Part shown: positions 24,990-36,749 of the stretch, one piece after another
Layout of the letters: every line of letters starts with the position of its first letter
Numbering within the stretch: the stretch's first letter is position 1
Assembly (NCBI GenBank): GCA_029953675.1
Contig: JAMWBK010000008.1
Span: 1,769,001 to 1,833,000 of the forward strand
Source of the DNA: Rhodosorus marinus
Lineage: Eukaryota; Rhodophyta; Stylonematophyceae; Stylonematales; Stylonemataceae
DNA: 64,000 nucleotides
Direction: 5' to 3'
Made by a program: the position numbers and the translations under genes
The notes under the pieces: model-generated
Told to the model about the DNA's origin: nothing
What the model saw: the letters and a program-made list of their open reading frames with translations, nothing else
Database searches by the model: none

Positions 24990-25890
24990 TAGAAATAAAG
25001 TAGCATGCCACGAAAAAAAATTGCGCGGAGGTTGTTGAAGATATACAGCTGGATCCTGAGCTGTTCCCTCGCCGTGGAAATTTTTGTGGCAGCAGATTTG
25101 GGACGGGTATTTTATATGCAAAGATCGGGAGTAGCGGCCTGTCGGAAGAAGGTCACCGCATCGAGAGCATCGCCAGACTTTTGCAATGTACTCTCCAGTG
25201 ACGATAGTATCCAGCTCTGAATCTAGACCTGTTTCCCCTCCATCTCGAAAGTCTGGGACAGCAAGAATGGGACAGAAATTCCGTCGTCACCGATGGGCGC
25301 TAGAGGGCCACTTAACAGGTCGTGAGCCCGGTCTATGCGAGGAACGGTGTCGCATCGGCAACGGCGATGGCCTTGCTACGGCAATGACAGAGGTCGGGCG
25401 GGTCCATCTCTTCTCGCTGGCTTCGTCATGTTTCTCGCCGTGCCCCCAAGCGTCTTGACAGCCTCCTCACGGGAATTGTCTCTGAATCTCTGGCGTTTGA
25501 ATGCTACTTTGTTGTTGGACGCGCGTCATCAGCGTTTCCCTTTCGGCCGCTAAGTGTAGATCCGCTATCGGCTCGGCATAACTTTCTTAGCTCGACAGAA
25601 CTTTTCGCATTGACCCGGGGAAGTACCGTCCATGCGAGGAAGGCCACGGCACCGAGAACGGCACAGACATTCCTTGAAATCTCCGGTGGATGCATTCTCC
25701 AGAACGATATAAACCGGGTCAGCAATCCTGCTCAGTCTCAAACTCTTTCATCCCCGCTTAGAAGTTGGGGCACCAGGAGCGCGGGACGGAAACGGCATGC
25801 AGGACAATTTATTCGGCAAGTAGGCGGACGAGATTTGCTGGGGTTGATGAAGTGGATGGAACCTCTGGAGAGACCTAGACAGCCAGTGCC
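24990..25890. repeat. Degenerate repeat region, no supported gene
   Basis: Several diverged copies of a motif can be traced: GAAGGTCACCGCATCGAGAG near 25148, a related block near 25350-25390, and GAAGGCCACGGCACCGAGAA near 25640. Each is followed by TCTCCAG and a GGGACAG/GGGACGG word. Similarity is low, so unit length (roughly 250-480 bp) is uncertain. ORFs here carry no domain. Confidence 0.4.
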
Positions 25891-25911
25891 CTCTGGTTTT
25901 TTCTCGATTGG

Positions 25912-26668
25912 ATGATGAGGTTCTTCTTGAGAAAATCTGGCTTCTCGTTAGTGAGGAGCGTCCAGAATGGGATTCGATCTGGATCGGGGTTGAGGAAGAC
26001 GGTTGGCGGTCGATGGATGATCAGAGCGACTGTGTATGGAGGGGGAGGATTGGCTGCTGCACTAGGAAGAGGAAGTTTATTAAGGACTGCGGAGTTCAGT
26101 CGCGTTCCTGCAGCTTTTGAGGTTGTCGAGGACGATGAGAACGAGGAAAAGGTGGAGACTGAGCTGGATATCGTCCTGGCGCGCGCGATGGAGATCGTTA
26201 AGAGGCTCCTCGCGTCTTTGGTGGTATGCACCGTTCTCGCTGCGGCGGCTTTCCTCGCACAGGCAGCGCTCCCGATCTTTGCAAGTGCCCTAGCCGTGGC
26301 TTTTTTGCTGAAGCCCACACAGGCCAGCTTCGCGAGCTGGTACGAGACGGAGAGACTGAGGGACGCGGCGGATCGAGATGATCTAATCGACAAAATGATA
26401 TCACACGCCGCTTCTGTGATCGATATACAGGTGCGATAGCCGACTCCATCCGTGCTCCAGAGTCGCCGTTCTCACCATCTTCTCAACTCATCCTGACACT
26501 TAGGGCTATGAGCACGTTGACGCGGGCATTGCTCGCCTTGTTTTCGTGAGGACACCGCGCAACGACCAGGTCCGTGTCTACATCGGCATTCTCCGAGGTT
26601 GGAATTTCCTGATGAGCTACGAAGACAACGGCGCCGGCGTTGAGGAGTCGCAGCATCGGTCCTCCTAA
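25912..26668 (+). CDS. Unknown protein with hydrophobic segment, two exons, possibly plastid-targeted
   Basis: Exons 25912-26430 and 26504-26668, 227 residues, joined by a 73-nt intron in phase 0. The first 70 or so residues are Arg/Gly/Ser-rich with few acids, compatible with an organelle transit peptide. A short acidic stretch (EVVEDDENEEKVETE) precedes one or two adjacent hydrophobic segments (LLASLVVCTVLAAAAFLAQA and a following Ala/Leu/Val segment). The C-terminal domain of about 85 residues is soluble and looks alpha/beta (GIARLVFVRTPRNDQVRVYI). I do not recognise the family. Its stop codon overlaps that of the convergent DUF1990 gene, so the two transcripts must overlap at their 3' ends. 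Confidence 0.65.
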
Positions 26669-27526
26669 GTGGATCGACAGATTTTGGAGGTCTTCCGCAA
26701 GGAGTCTCGCACGAACTTTCTCTGCATAAAGACGACATAAGGCATCGCTAGCCTCGCCAGGAACCCGCGTGGCTTCGAAAATGAGGTAATCTGCATACTG
26801 ACATCGCCGCCTCCTGGCTTGTCCCATTCAACACTCACAACCTCCTCGCCTTGGAGGAAGTGACGGTCGGCTGTACCCCATCCGATTGAGACCCTATGTC
26901 GTTTCTGGGATGAGAGGAAGGAAGCGTTTGTGTACAGATCTGTTCAGCCATTCCGAAGGAGGGTAGAAGGGAAGCTCGTTGGTAGCGTTTACCTCCTCAA
27001 CGAAGAGTAGCTTGGACGCCATGAGTAGCCAGAAGAAAGGAAAAGGAGACTGGGCGACGACGATGGGAACAGATCGATCTTCGAGACGAGGCACGAAGAA
27101 CTCGCACCAGTTGTGAGAAAGTGCTCTTCCCGAACGTATCATTTGCGCTGCTTTGTTGAAATCCTGATCCGATTAGTTGGGAAAGGGTTAGCTTTAGGTG
27201 CGACATCCTGTGCTTTCTTGTTGGTAGCATTTGGGGGGACCTACCTTCTCCCCTCTACCAACCACTCCTTTACCATAGTTTACACGGTAGGAACGAGGTA
27301 CTAATTCACTAAACTCATCCTTAGACACGTCGAGAGCTTTCTGCGTCAACCCGTGCTTGGGATAGGAAGCTAGGTCTGAACTTCCCGGGCGGTTTCTAAA
27401 GGAATCCACAGCAAAGCTCGTCGGGCTTCCTCCCAGGAATAAACCAGGGATCAGCATCGCTCGTCTACGATTTTTTGTTTTTAAACACTCCTCCGTTTTC
27501 TCTGCAACGGATCTCCCGGTCTCCAT
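26665..27526 (-). CDS. UPF0548/DUF1990 family protein, three exons
   Basis: Exons 27526-27245, 27163-26993 and 26904-26665 give 230 residues; introns are 81 and 88 nt, the second with a good polypyrimidine tract before CAG. Matches to the plant/bacterial UPF0548 family run the full length: an N-terminal LFLGGSPTS, then YRVNYGKGVVGRGEKDFNKA (family: INHARVLVGxGxxxFxxA), an HNWCEFF segment, PFFWLLMASKLLFVEE, and the C-terminal block IGWGTADRHFLQGEEVVSVE, MQITSFSKPRGFLARLAMPY and MQRKFVRDS (family: FGYGTLxGHxxxGEExFxVE, ITSFSKP, PxxxxxQxxF). The biochemical function of this family is not established to my knowledge. Confidence 0.82.
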
Positions 27527-30191
27527 CGTTCCTCAGCCGGCCGAGCGAAACTGGCAGGAAGCGCTCACGTCGTCGGCGGGTATCATGAGATTCGGTTGTT
27601 CGGGGATCTTTGGAACTGACCCTTCCATTATTGTTGAGAATGAAGGCGTTGGTAGAAAGATCCGTTATGCTTTGATGGTACCTCAATGGGGAAATGTCCC
27701 ACTCGAAATGAAGTGAACCAATCCCGAACAGAAGTCGTCTTGCCCTATCGGAGAAGGTGTGATGGAACCGGGAAAACTGTGGGGTGGGAGGGGCCGGGCG
27801 GGGGGGGGGGGGCTCCGTAAGTGCTGCTCACGGAGCTAGTACGAGCAGACAACCACCAAACCTAAAATTGGAAAACGGCTGCCAGAAGGAAAAACGATTT
27901 TCTTCTATCTGTCAGCGCCCCATTTCAGATGACTACGCGTACACAATCCCATTTTGCCAGAAGCTGCCCCCCCGTCGTAGCTATGTGAATAAGTCATGGA
28001 AAACAATTTCACAAAAAGCGAAACAGAGTTCGTATATGCTAAAAGGCGTCTTGTTCTTCTCCATCGATTCTCTAGAATCGATTTCGACATCAATATAACA
28101 AAAACCTTTCCAGTGACTCTCCTCGGACTCTGTTTCAGGCTAGCCCTTTCCCCCCCTCAACCACACCAAACGGAAAGACAGAATGGAAAACGTCAAAAAG
28201 TGTCGAAAAGGCATTTTCTTCAACCCAAACCCTCTCCCTCTCAAAAACCCCTCAAAGTTTTGTCACAAACGGTACATTTGTTCTTTTTTTCATTTCAAAG
28301 AAAAAAACGTCGTTTTCTTTCGTGCGTTTATTAGCGTTTCCCATCAACACAAAAGGTTGTTCGCCTTTTTTAAAAAAAAACAACTGTAATATTGAAAATT
28401 CTGATCTGAGATAAGGGACCATTTTTGTTTTGTTTTTTGAGGAAAACTCAGTTGCTTTTTAATAATAAATAAAATCGCCGGACGAAAAAAACGTAGAAAT
28501 TAGGAGTTCGCCAATAGTTTCGCGTCTGGACGAAACTATGTTCGGTATTTGAATCTAACATGAATATCGTTGTTCCAATTAAGTATGGATATGTTGGGAA
28601 AGGGTTAATTTTCTATATATGATTGGATTTTATTGTTTAGTTTTTTAAAAAACTATTTGAATATTGGATCTTTAAAGATATATGACTGGGTAGAGTGCTT
28701 GACATACTATATTAGATTGTATGGTAATTGGTATTCCGGTTTACTCCTCCGTTCTGGTTGGATATATCGCGCAGAGCGGACGCATTTGTTTAATAGAAAG
28801 CAAAAGTGCCACAGCGCTGAAACCGTATTTTGTCACTAGAGAGCACATTCCTGATTTTCGGATTCCTTGGGGTTTCCTCTCTGAGACTTTGGACTCCGGA
28901 CAGCGTAGAAACTGTTTTTTTGCGTTTTTTTTTTAGCGTGTGCCATGAGGGTTAAAAGGACAGCTGTAAAGACCAAGGATTCCGCATCCTGTTCGTGAAA
29001 ACGCCACAACCACGATTGAAAAGCAAAGGGGGTTAGCCCAACCCCCCCAAACGAACTAGTACTCAATAAAATAAAGAAATATTACAAATGCGATCAGTGG
29101 TTAGTGAAAAGTACTACCCCATTCCATGTTCATTAGTAAGCAAGGACATTGCAGTTTCCCGCATCGAGGGGGTCAATAGGCTGGCACTTCCCTTTTTCCT
29201 TCCCTCGCGGAAATAATTTAAAAATTACAAGGATCCCCTTTCCCCCCCCCCAAAAAAAAAAACAACAAAATCTCAATCAACCTGGCAACCAAAACTTCAC
29301 AAATTTATATTATTTTTTGCTCTCTTCATAAAAGACTCTGATTAAAAACCCCTTAAAAACCCCACCAAAACCCTCCACTACCTCAAAAATTGCAAATCCA
29401 CCCCCTCCCAGTTCTTTCCTCTTTTTAAATCATCTACCCTCTCCACCACCCCCCAAGCACAATCTAAGTTGAAACTATTTTGTGAAAATAAATAGGACGA
29501 TGATATGTAAATGTAACACTAAAGTTAGGGGGGTACAATTTCGGAGCTTATTTTATTGTGGAGAATGATCCTTTTTTTATTGTTTGGTGAGTTAAGTGTT
29601 TTTAATTGATTTTTCTATATTGAAATATTTGGTGTTCAATAATAAAAATTGCTGGGCCAGATTTTTTTTGGGGGGGGGTAGGGGTTTGAGTGGCATTTTT
29701 TTGTATATATATATATATATATATTATTTTTTTCCCAATGTTACCTTTGTAAAAATGATCTTGTTGATGTTTTTTTTTATTATGTTTTGGTGTTGTTTTT
29801 TTGTGTTTGATTTGGGAGAAGTTGAGTGTGAAAAGGAGAGATTTTTTTTTGCTGGGTTTGGAAGTGTGCGTTTAGAGGAGAGGGAAGAGGGAGGGATGGG
29901 AGGGAGGAAGAGGGAGGGAGTGTTGGATGGGATAGGAGTATTTGTATTTGGATGTGAAGAGTTTTTTGTTGTAGGGTGGTATGGATTTGTTATGGGTAGA
30001 GAGGAGGGAAAGGTGGAGAGGTGGTGGGATAAGTTAGGAATTGGAATGGATGACGGTTTATTGGGTGAGTTTAGGGAGGATGTGTTGATTTTGTGAGTAT
30101 TTTCTAGGGAGGGGGGTTTGAGTGGAGGTTGGGATTTTCGTGTTGTTTTTTGTTTGGTTTTCGTTTTCGTGGGAGAGGTGATATCGGCTGA
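27527..30191. other. Long AT-rich intergenic region
   Basis: About 2.7 kb with no supported gene. It contains a G run of about 15 near 27795-27812, several poly-T/poly-A runs, and an (AT)n tract at about 29705-29724. Just upstream of the next gene, 29840-30110 is G-rich and T-rich, giving an apparent 166-codon ORF that is low-complexity. Confidence 0.55.
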
Positions 30192-32176
30192 ATGATGGAG
30201 GTTCAGAGTTCCTTTGATACCTCTGGTAGGAGGAATTCTGGCAACTCGAGAAGACCAGGGCGCCCGGCGACCTACATATTTGATCGTCCCGATGATGAGC
30301 TGACGGAGGAGGATCGCAAGTTGAAGAATGCGGTGTTGAAAAGGAGAAGTCGCCAGAATAGGTCATATCAGAAACGCAAGATGATGAAACTTGCGCAGAA
30401 GCAGGCAAACGGACAAGCTGTTGATTTCCTGACCGTGGCGGGTGCAAATGGAAGCGCAGCAGGCCCCGAGGATATCAATGAGGATGTTGACGAGGTGACG
30501 GCAGTTGATCTAGTTGATATGGTGTCAAGGGTGGAGACCCAGCCGGAGGTCGTGCCAACCTCAGAGGAGCTAGGGGAGGATCTCGAGGAGTGCGTGCTCA
30601 TGGCCGTGAAAGGTACAATGGATCGCAGTCTGAGCATTTCGCATTCTAGCGGTGTCAAGGATGTCCTCTTTGGAAGCCTGCGAGATCGCTTTGCGGAACT
30701 CCCTGGGGAAGGGCAAGGTGCGCTCCGTGCGCTTTCGGTGTTTCCGAGGGACTTTGACATGGCTTCGGCCGCCGCCGTGATGGGTCGAGGTAGCGGCGAT
30801 GACCTCTCCCAGGCGATCGACCTCATGCAGCCCTTGTTCACCTCCGGCTTTATTTCCTCCTCGAACGGGCGCTTCGAGCTGAACCAGGTGACCAAGCTCT
30901 TCCTTACTGAGGAAGTGCCCTTTGGCGGCGATACCTTAGTCACCGAAAGGCGGGATCCGTCAGTGTCCCGGTATATAGATCATTTCCAAAACTTGCTGAG
31001 CAACTTGACGGATCCGAGTATTCACAAGCTGGGCTTCGCCCGTGAGCATGCAATGCAAGTCTTCGATACCGAGAGGCAGAACATGGATTATGCAATAGAA
31101 CTCAGTCGTTTGAAGGGTCCCGAGAGGCTGCGAGAATTTCTTGCGGTGGGTGCTGCCGTTATGCGGTATTGCGTCGATGCTTCTACGAGAATACAATACC
31201 TGCAAGCTGCGCTCGAAGGGAAAAACCTGCTCACCGACGCCAACGAGCCGAGAGGAGATCGGCGGAATGTCGTTCGTTTGGAACTCGCGCGCGCCGAAGC
31301 GCTCTGTGACAACCAGTCACTGGAAGACGCCGAGGAGCCCCTGAAGAAGGCAATGGAGCTTATGGACAGGGACTTTACCAAATCTTCGAATGGTATCATG
31401 GACACTGTGCTAGTCCTGCTTCTCTTCGCAGGAGTGAAGATCAACTTGAGCAAGACGGAAGAAGGGCACAAGCTTCTCGTTGAGGCGCTGAGGATACTGA
31501 ACAAAATCGGGCTAGGAAAGACGACGCTAGCTGTAAACGCATTGACGAACCTGGTCACAATCTATGTACAAAGGGGTCAGCTGGATAGGGCGAACTACGT
31601 GGCAACGGAGCTGCTCAATACATTGCACGCGATGCGCTATGACAAGATGCCCATATACGCGGATGCCCTCGGCGTCCTGGCGATGGTAAGAATGGCAGCT
31701 GGGGACTACACGGATGCAGCGAGACAATTTGGCTCTGGCCTTGAGGTGAGATTGTCGCGAAATCCAACCGAGAAAATGCGTTGGTGAAGTGTGAATGGCG
31801 GCGTCTAAGAGTGTCCTAATTTCGCTTTTCGGTTGTAGATCGTTGCTGGCTGGGGTTCTAAATCCTGGACAAGCGTTCCCGTGCAACATTGCCTCGACCT
31901 TGACATCTGGTTGATGGAGGGACTTGCCATAAGTCTCAACTTGCAGGTAGGTTAACGTTGACAACGCTTCTCCTCAATCTGGAGGGTTCGACTTGTGCTA
32001 AAAAGCGTTCCTTGCGTATGTGAACGTTGTAGGGCCTGGAGAAGGATGCCAAGTACATGGTGACCCTTGCTTCGGACGCCAGACTGTCGAGAAGGCTGAA
32101 GAGTCTTACCTATGACATTTTGGGAGGGGAGCACGTCGTCCCTACCTGGCTGACAACTTCGAGACATCTGTACTGA
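30192..32176 (+). CDS. Protein with basic DNA-binding-like N-terminus and TPR-like helical repeats, three exons
   Basis: Exons 30192-31745, 31839-31946 and 32033-32176 total 601 residues. Residues about 37-65 are strongly basic; KNAVLKRRSRQNRSYQKRK has an Asn-x7-Arg spacing like a bZIP basic region, but no leucine zipper follows. Residues about 165-235 (LRALSVFPRDFDMASAAAVM ... LMQPLFTSGFI ... FELNQVTKLFL) resemble the winged-helix segment that sits after the NTPase in STAND/NB-ARC proteins. The rest is helical with TPR-like pairs (for example ERQNMDYAIELSR, ALCDNQSLEDAEEPLKKAME, ALTNLVTIYVQRGQLDRANY, ALGVLAMVRMAAGDYTDAAR). No P-loop is visible. It may be a transcriptional regulator; this is inference from architecture. 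Confidence 0.7.
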
Positions 32177-33221
32177 GCTGGGAACTGTGATGCGCAATGG
32201 CTTGGTATGGTTTACCTGTATATATTCATATATATTAACTTTTAGCATCGGCTGGGGTTTGAAAAACCCCCAACGACGAGTTTGGAGGGTGACCCTCTTT
32301 GCAGCTGTTTCTTGGAGCCAGCCGAAAAGCCCTCGCCCTTAACGGAACAGGAGAGACTGTTGTGAGAGCGTTCGGATGGCCCAGAAGTCACAGATGTGCG
32401 CCGAGGAGACACTTTTGGCCTGGAGGAGGAACGCCGAGGCAAGAGTGGCTTGGATACGTCATACGTCTGAGAAACTCGGCAGGTAGCCCCCAGTGCTCTT
32501 TGCAATGCTTAGAATCTTTATTAGTCGACGGAAAATAGGAGTTGGTCGATCCTTGGGAGTCCCCCTGGTTTTCTTTTCTGCCTCGCAAAGGAAACGACGG
32601 GCCTCCGAAATGAAAACGTTGGATGAGAAATGAATAGAAATTTCATGAGCCGCAGTGCTCTCTGGCTGAATAGATTCCAATGGCCTCAAAACAATCCTTG
32701 CGGAAATCGGACGGTTGCCTTCTCCGTACATTAAACTTAAGCAAAAAAAGTCGACAGTTGTACTTCTTTCTGTCACCGGCGGCCGCCCATGCAAGGCCAG
32801 CGCCCATCGCGGGCATTTTCCTCTCACTGCTCGGCAACCACCGCCTCTCTTTCATCGCGGAAAACGGGAACCTCTAAAATAAGTCCAGGACTCATGCTAG
32901 GTTTCAATTGTGCTCCAGCTCTCGCAGCTCGTGCTAAGGCAGGTAAAATCAACAAGATTCAAGAATCCGATGAAGTTCTCATTCAATGGCGTGAATACCA
33001 CCACCACTACTCGGGCCGAGGGCAGACGTAACGAGGCTGAATGCAGAGCGGAACAGCTTCCTCGCAAATTGCCACCGGATCCAGCTGGTATCTCCCAGAG
33101 TTGCGGCATAGGTCTGGGACGGCTGCACGAGAAAGGGTCCCCACTGGTAAGTGCGGTTAGCACGCACGCCCGGGGCACTTGAATTATTACTGGTACTCGT
33201 TGCGTTGACTACGCTCAAAAA
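32177..33221. other. Convergent intergenic region
   Basis: About 1 kb between the stop of the basic/TPR gene and the proposed stop of the PP4R1-like gene. A few ORFs of about 80-120 codons have no motif. A further 3' exon of the PP4R1-like gene could hide in 32980-33180, but I cannot support one. Confidence 0.4.
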
Positions 33222-36075
33222 TCAGCTGGCCTGTTGATGCTTGGAGGACAATGCGTGACCTCGACGTGGGGCCGTAGTCGGCCCGTGCCACGGCAGCTTT
33301 GTCGCTTTTGTGTAAAGCGAACGCTCATGGGACAGCTTGACGTTATCGCGTTCCTGCCACAGAGGTGTCCTCAAGTCTACCACGTTCCGTTCAAAATCGG
33401 CCACCGCATCGCGCACGTCGACGTCCTGATCCGACGCTAGTGCTCCGAGCGTTTCGTGAAACTCATCAAGCTCTCCACAGACAGCAAGCAACGGCAGCAT
33501 CGTCCTCGCCAACCTCAATCGGACGTTCGAGATTGGGTCCTTTCTCAGTCCCAGCACGGGACGTGCGAAGACGGCCCGAAATGTGACCGAAGAAAACACC
33601 TGCGACATGGGCACATCGTACTGGATTTCAGTGATCTTGTTTTTGAGCCATACTGGCTGGCGGCTTTCAGTTCCCTGGCACTGCTTACTTCAAGCGCGAT
33701 CTCGGCACCGTGTATCATTGCGATTCGCATCCGGTAAGGGTGCTTTGAATATTCACAGCTACACCAAAACTCACGTACAGCCTCATCTCTATAGATCTCG
33801 TCGTCAAAGAAAGCAAACGACCTAACAATCGCGTCCATACACGCGTCCTGGACGACTGGCATACCGTTCTCCAGGATCTTGAAGAGCGCCGGCTCGATGA
33901 CCTCGAATATGAGCGCGGGAGGAAACGCTTGGACGCACTTAGCGATCTGGTCGGATACCAGCTTCTGCATTCGCCAGCTTCCTTCGACATGGGGATATAT
34001 GGTCTTGAGCAGGCCGCCAAGTTGTCGCACGATTTCAGTGTGTCCGTGATCCAGGAAGGATACCACCACTGCGCTGAAATTCTCAAACGCGTTCATACTT
34101 ACGGCGGGATTTTTATCGTAAAGGAGCGTAGCCACCGCCTTGCCCAGCTTTTCAATCTTCCCTGTACGTGCCAACGCCTTGACCGTCTCGTGGATTCCCG
34201 ACGATACGATCCAACGCACTTCGGCATCCTTGTCTTTCGAGAGGTACTCGGCCACGGCGGAGAGCTCACCACCAAACTTGTCACCCAGCGCGAGGCAGAC
34301 TCCTGGCAAGTTGAATGCGGTGTTTCTCCTGATGATGGGTCCATTGCACGTTGCCATTCCTACGTAGGCTTTCAGAGCCTCTTTCCTGAACCCTTTCTGG
34401 TAGAACAGAGCGACAGAGTAGAGGAGCTCACCAAAGACGTCCGAGCAGACATCCAGGAGCGTATACTCCTCATCCTTGACCAGACGCTGATCCTTCTCGG
34501 AAGACGCGTTCGCAAACCGGATCTGCCTCATCAAGATCGGCGGAAGCGACTCCTTGAAGAGTTTCCTGTCCGAGTTCTCCAACCCCCGCTGTTTCTCCAC
34601 AATCTGTGCGATCGTACGCAGCGACGTAGCCTGTATTCTAACGTCATCCTCATCCAAATACGCCACCAGCTTGACCCAGATCGTCTCCTGAAGAACCTTC
34701 TCAGACATCGACCCTCCAACAGATTTCATCGCCTCTGCTGTGGTTCCCCTAACGGTCACATCCTCATCCTCCGACAACCTCATCACCCTCGGTAAAATCT
34801 CGTTCTCGGCCAGCTCCATACTGACGCCTCCTAGAGCTCCCAATATCCTCGCTGCAAACTTCCTCGATTCAGTGTCTCTAGATCCAAGGTGATCATCCAC
34901 CAGCCTATTTGTCAGAAAACCGAGAGGAACCGTCCGTTAGGCCCTTCAAACTCCTGAAGCCACATCCTGATCAAACCGGAGAACCAGGAGTGGATATGGT
35001 ACATAGGGTTCCCAAAGTAGCCTGTGGGGTATTAACATCCAGACTTGTGATCGAGATTCGACCTGCTCGAGCGTTGGATTGTACATCCCAGTCCGAGCAG
35101 ATCGATCGTTCGACGAGGAGATGGAAGAAAGGCATCAGTCTTTCGCAGTCCTGAAAGCCATCCGCATTAAGCTAGAGAACCTTGGACTGGATGCCATATA
35201 GGTGACGTCTTGGAACCAGGGTTTCCAGAGCGACCTGTAGGGTATCACCGTCCACGTTCTCATCTGCTCGAGCGTTGGATTTGTACATCCCAGATCGACC
35301 AGATCGATTGTTTCGAGCAGCAGGAGAGGTCGTCCCCGGCTTGGTTTGACGGGAAACTTCTCTATGGTTTTCGGCCCTGAAGAGCTGATGGGTTTGGCTT
35401 GACTTACTTTATGAAGTGAGCAGCATCGTTGTGATAGTCGACAAGCCGTGGGATGACTTCGACTAGAATGCTCGCCCAAGCTTGGTAGAAGAACGCCAGT
35501 TCTTCCTGCTCGAGATTTTTGCCGGATGTTTTGATCACAGTCATGGAGGCTCGCGCGATGCCTCTAGCAGAGTCCAGTGGGATTTGGAAGAGCACAAGCA
35601 GCGCCAAAGTCTATCGAATTTGAGGCAAAGAACAAAGTCTCCGGTTCAGCCGGGGGGTGGGGGGGGGGCTGGAAGTGAGTAGACGAAAGAGGATGATTGC
35701 TTACTGCTGCAGCTGTGAGTTGGACGTCCATTTTCCATAAATGAATTCTGGTGCAAATAATTGGAAGCAACGTGCGCAGAATATCGTCCATGCAGTGTCC
35801 AAATAACTGCTGAATCTCTTCTAGAACAAATGTCCGCTCGGAGTCCGTTCCATCCTTTAGCAACTCGGCCATCTTCTGTACACTGTAGACGACCTCAGAG
35901 GAAGCCAATTGAAGCTCAACCTCCTTATGTATACGTACCCACCCAAGAAATCCACAGGAAAAGTTCGATCTTGAGACACGGTCTAAATCATTGTTTCTTT
36001 ATCCCGAAAGCGCCCACGCTTTCAGACGATGAAATCCCTCACCTGATCCGTCGCATCGGCATTCTGAACGCGCAT
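33222..36075 (-). CDS. HEAT-repeat protein similar to PP4 regulatory subunit 1, five exons
   Basis: Model: exons 36075-36043, 35923-35705, 35610-35408, 34904-33689 and 33656-33222, total 701 residues. It is built from HEAT repeats throughout. The best family match is PP4R1, seen in the AFNLPGVCLALGDKFGGELS segment (human: AYSLPGVALTLG), the following DAEVRWIVSSGIHETVKAL, the SWRMQKLVSDQIAKC block and the C-terminal ISNVRLRLARTMLPLL. An earlier YSVALFYQKGFRKEAL lies before it. PP4R1 wraps the PP4 catalytic subunit. The start exon encodes only MRVQNADATDQ before a clean CAG/GTGAGG donor. The junction near 33657-33688 needs a 32-nt intron (GTAAGC...CCGCCAG), which is unusually short; a frameshift is the alternative. 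Other introns are 94-503 nt. Confidence 0.75.
34978..35330 (-). repeat. Duplication inside an intron of the PP4R1-like gene
   Basis: The 503-nt intron (34905-35407) contains two diverged copies of a segment of about 145-150 bp, at about 34978-35120 and 35173-35330. Both hold GAGAACC, TGGGGT/TAGGGTAT, CTGCTCGAGCGTTGGATT, GTACATCCCAG and CAGATCGAT. This intron is four to six times longer than its neighbours. Confidence 0.75.
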
Positions 36076-36383
36076 GGCTTCACTACGCTTTCAGCCCGTA
36101 CCAAAACTCCTCTTCTCATCCAAAGCTGGGCCTCAAAGCCCTTCAGAACTTTCCACAAAGCCACAAACAACAAACAAAACAAAACAAAAGTGCTCAAGTC
36201 CCAAATCTATACCATTTAGCCACAAGTTATTTCAACCTAAGATCATCCTCCAACGTTCATCAATACAGCACACAAACGGAAAGCTCCTCTTCTCCAAAGA
36301 AGCAAGATCAGTATACAGAGCCTCTCTTGCTTTGGGTTCCAATTCACACTCCTCTCTCTCCACTGGTATTCTTGCAGTTCGTC

Positions 36384-36410
36384 ACCGCTCTCTCTCTCTC
36401 TCTCTCTCAG
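36384..36410 (-). repeat. (CT)n microsatellite upstream of the PP4R1-like gene
   Basis: About 22 bp of CT repeat on the plus strand, (GA)n in the PP4R1-like sense direction, about 310 bp upstream of its proposed start. The surrounding plus-strand ORFs (36074-36855) are pyrimidine-rich low-complexity frames. Confidence 0.85.
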
Positions 36411-36749
36411 ATCAGAGCGACAGTGCACCACTTCTCCCCGAAGTACTCCACAACAAAACACCACCCCCCAAAAAAAATTTGGTTTATCTCTTGCTTCCAA
36501 ACTCCTTTGGCAGAAGACAGTTGTCTCTCCAAACCACCTCTTCCAAAACCTCTCCTTCACTGCTTTGCTTTCTCCTCCTCTTCGCAAGGTATACAATCCA
36601 GTCTCCACAACACGAAACTCAGACTTGTTCCATGCTCATTCTCTTCTCAATTGTCCAAGCTCCTCTCTTCCACAAGAGAACGTCTTCTACCCCTTGAAGT
36701 CTCCACTCTCATCGATCCTCATCACAGATTTCCACGCCGATACCTTTTT

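Noticed and set aside
26483-26827. A 114-codon minus-strand ORF overlapping both convergent genes
   Set aside because: The DUF1990 third exon uses a different frame of the same stretch and matches its family over 60 residues. This ORF is out of frame with it.
29596-30096. A 166-codon plus-strand ORF before the basic/TPR gene
   Set aside because: Poly-G/T-rich low-complexity sequence with (AT)n inside; composition explains the lack of stops.
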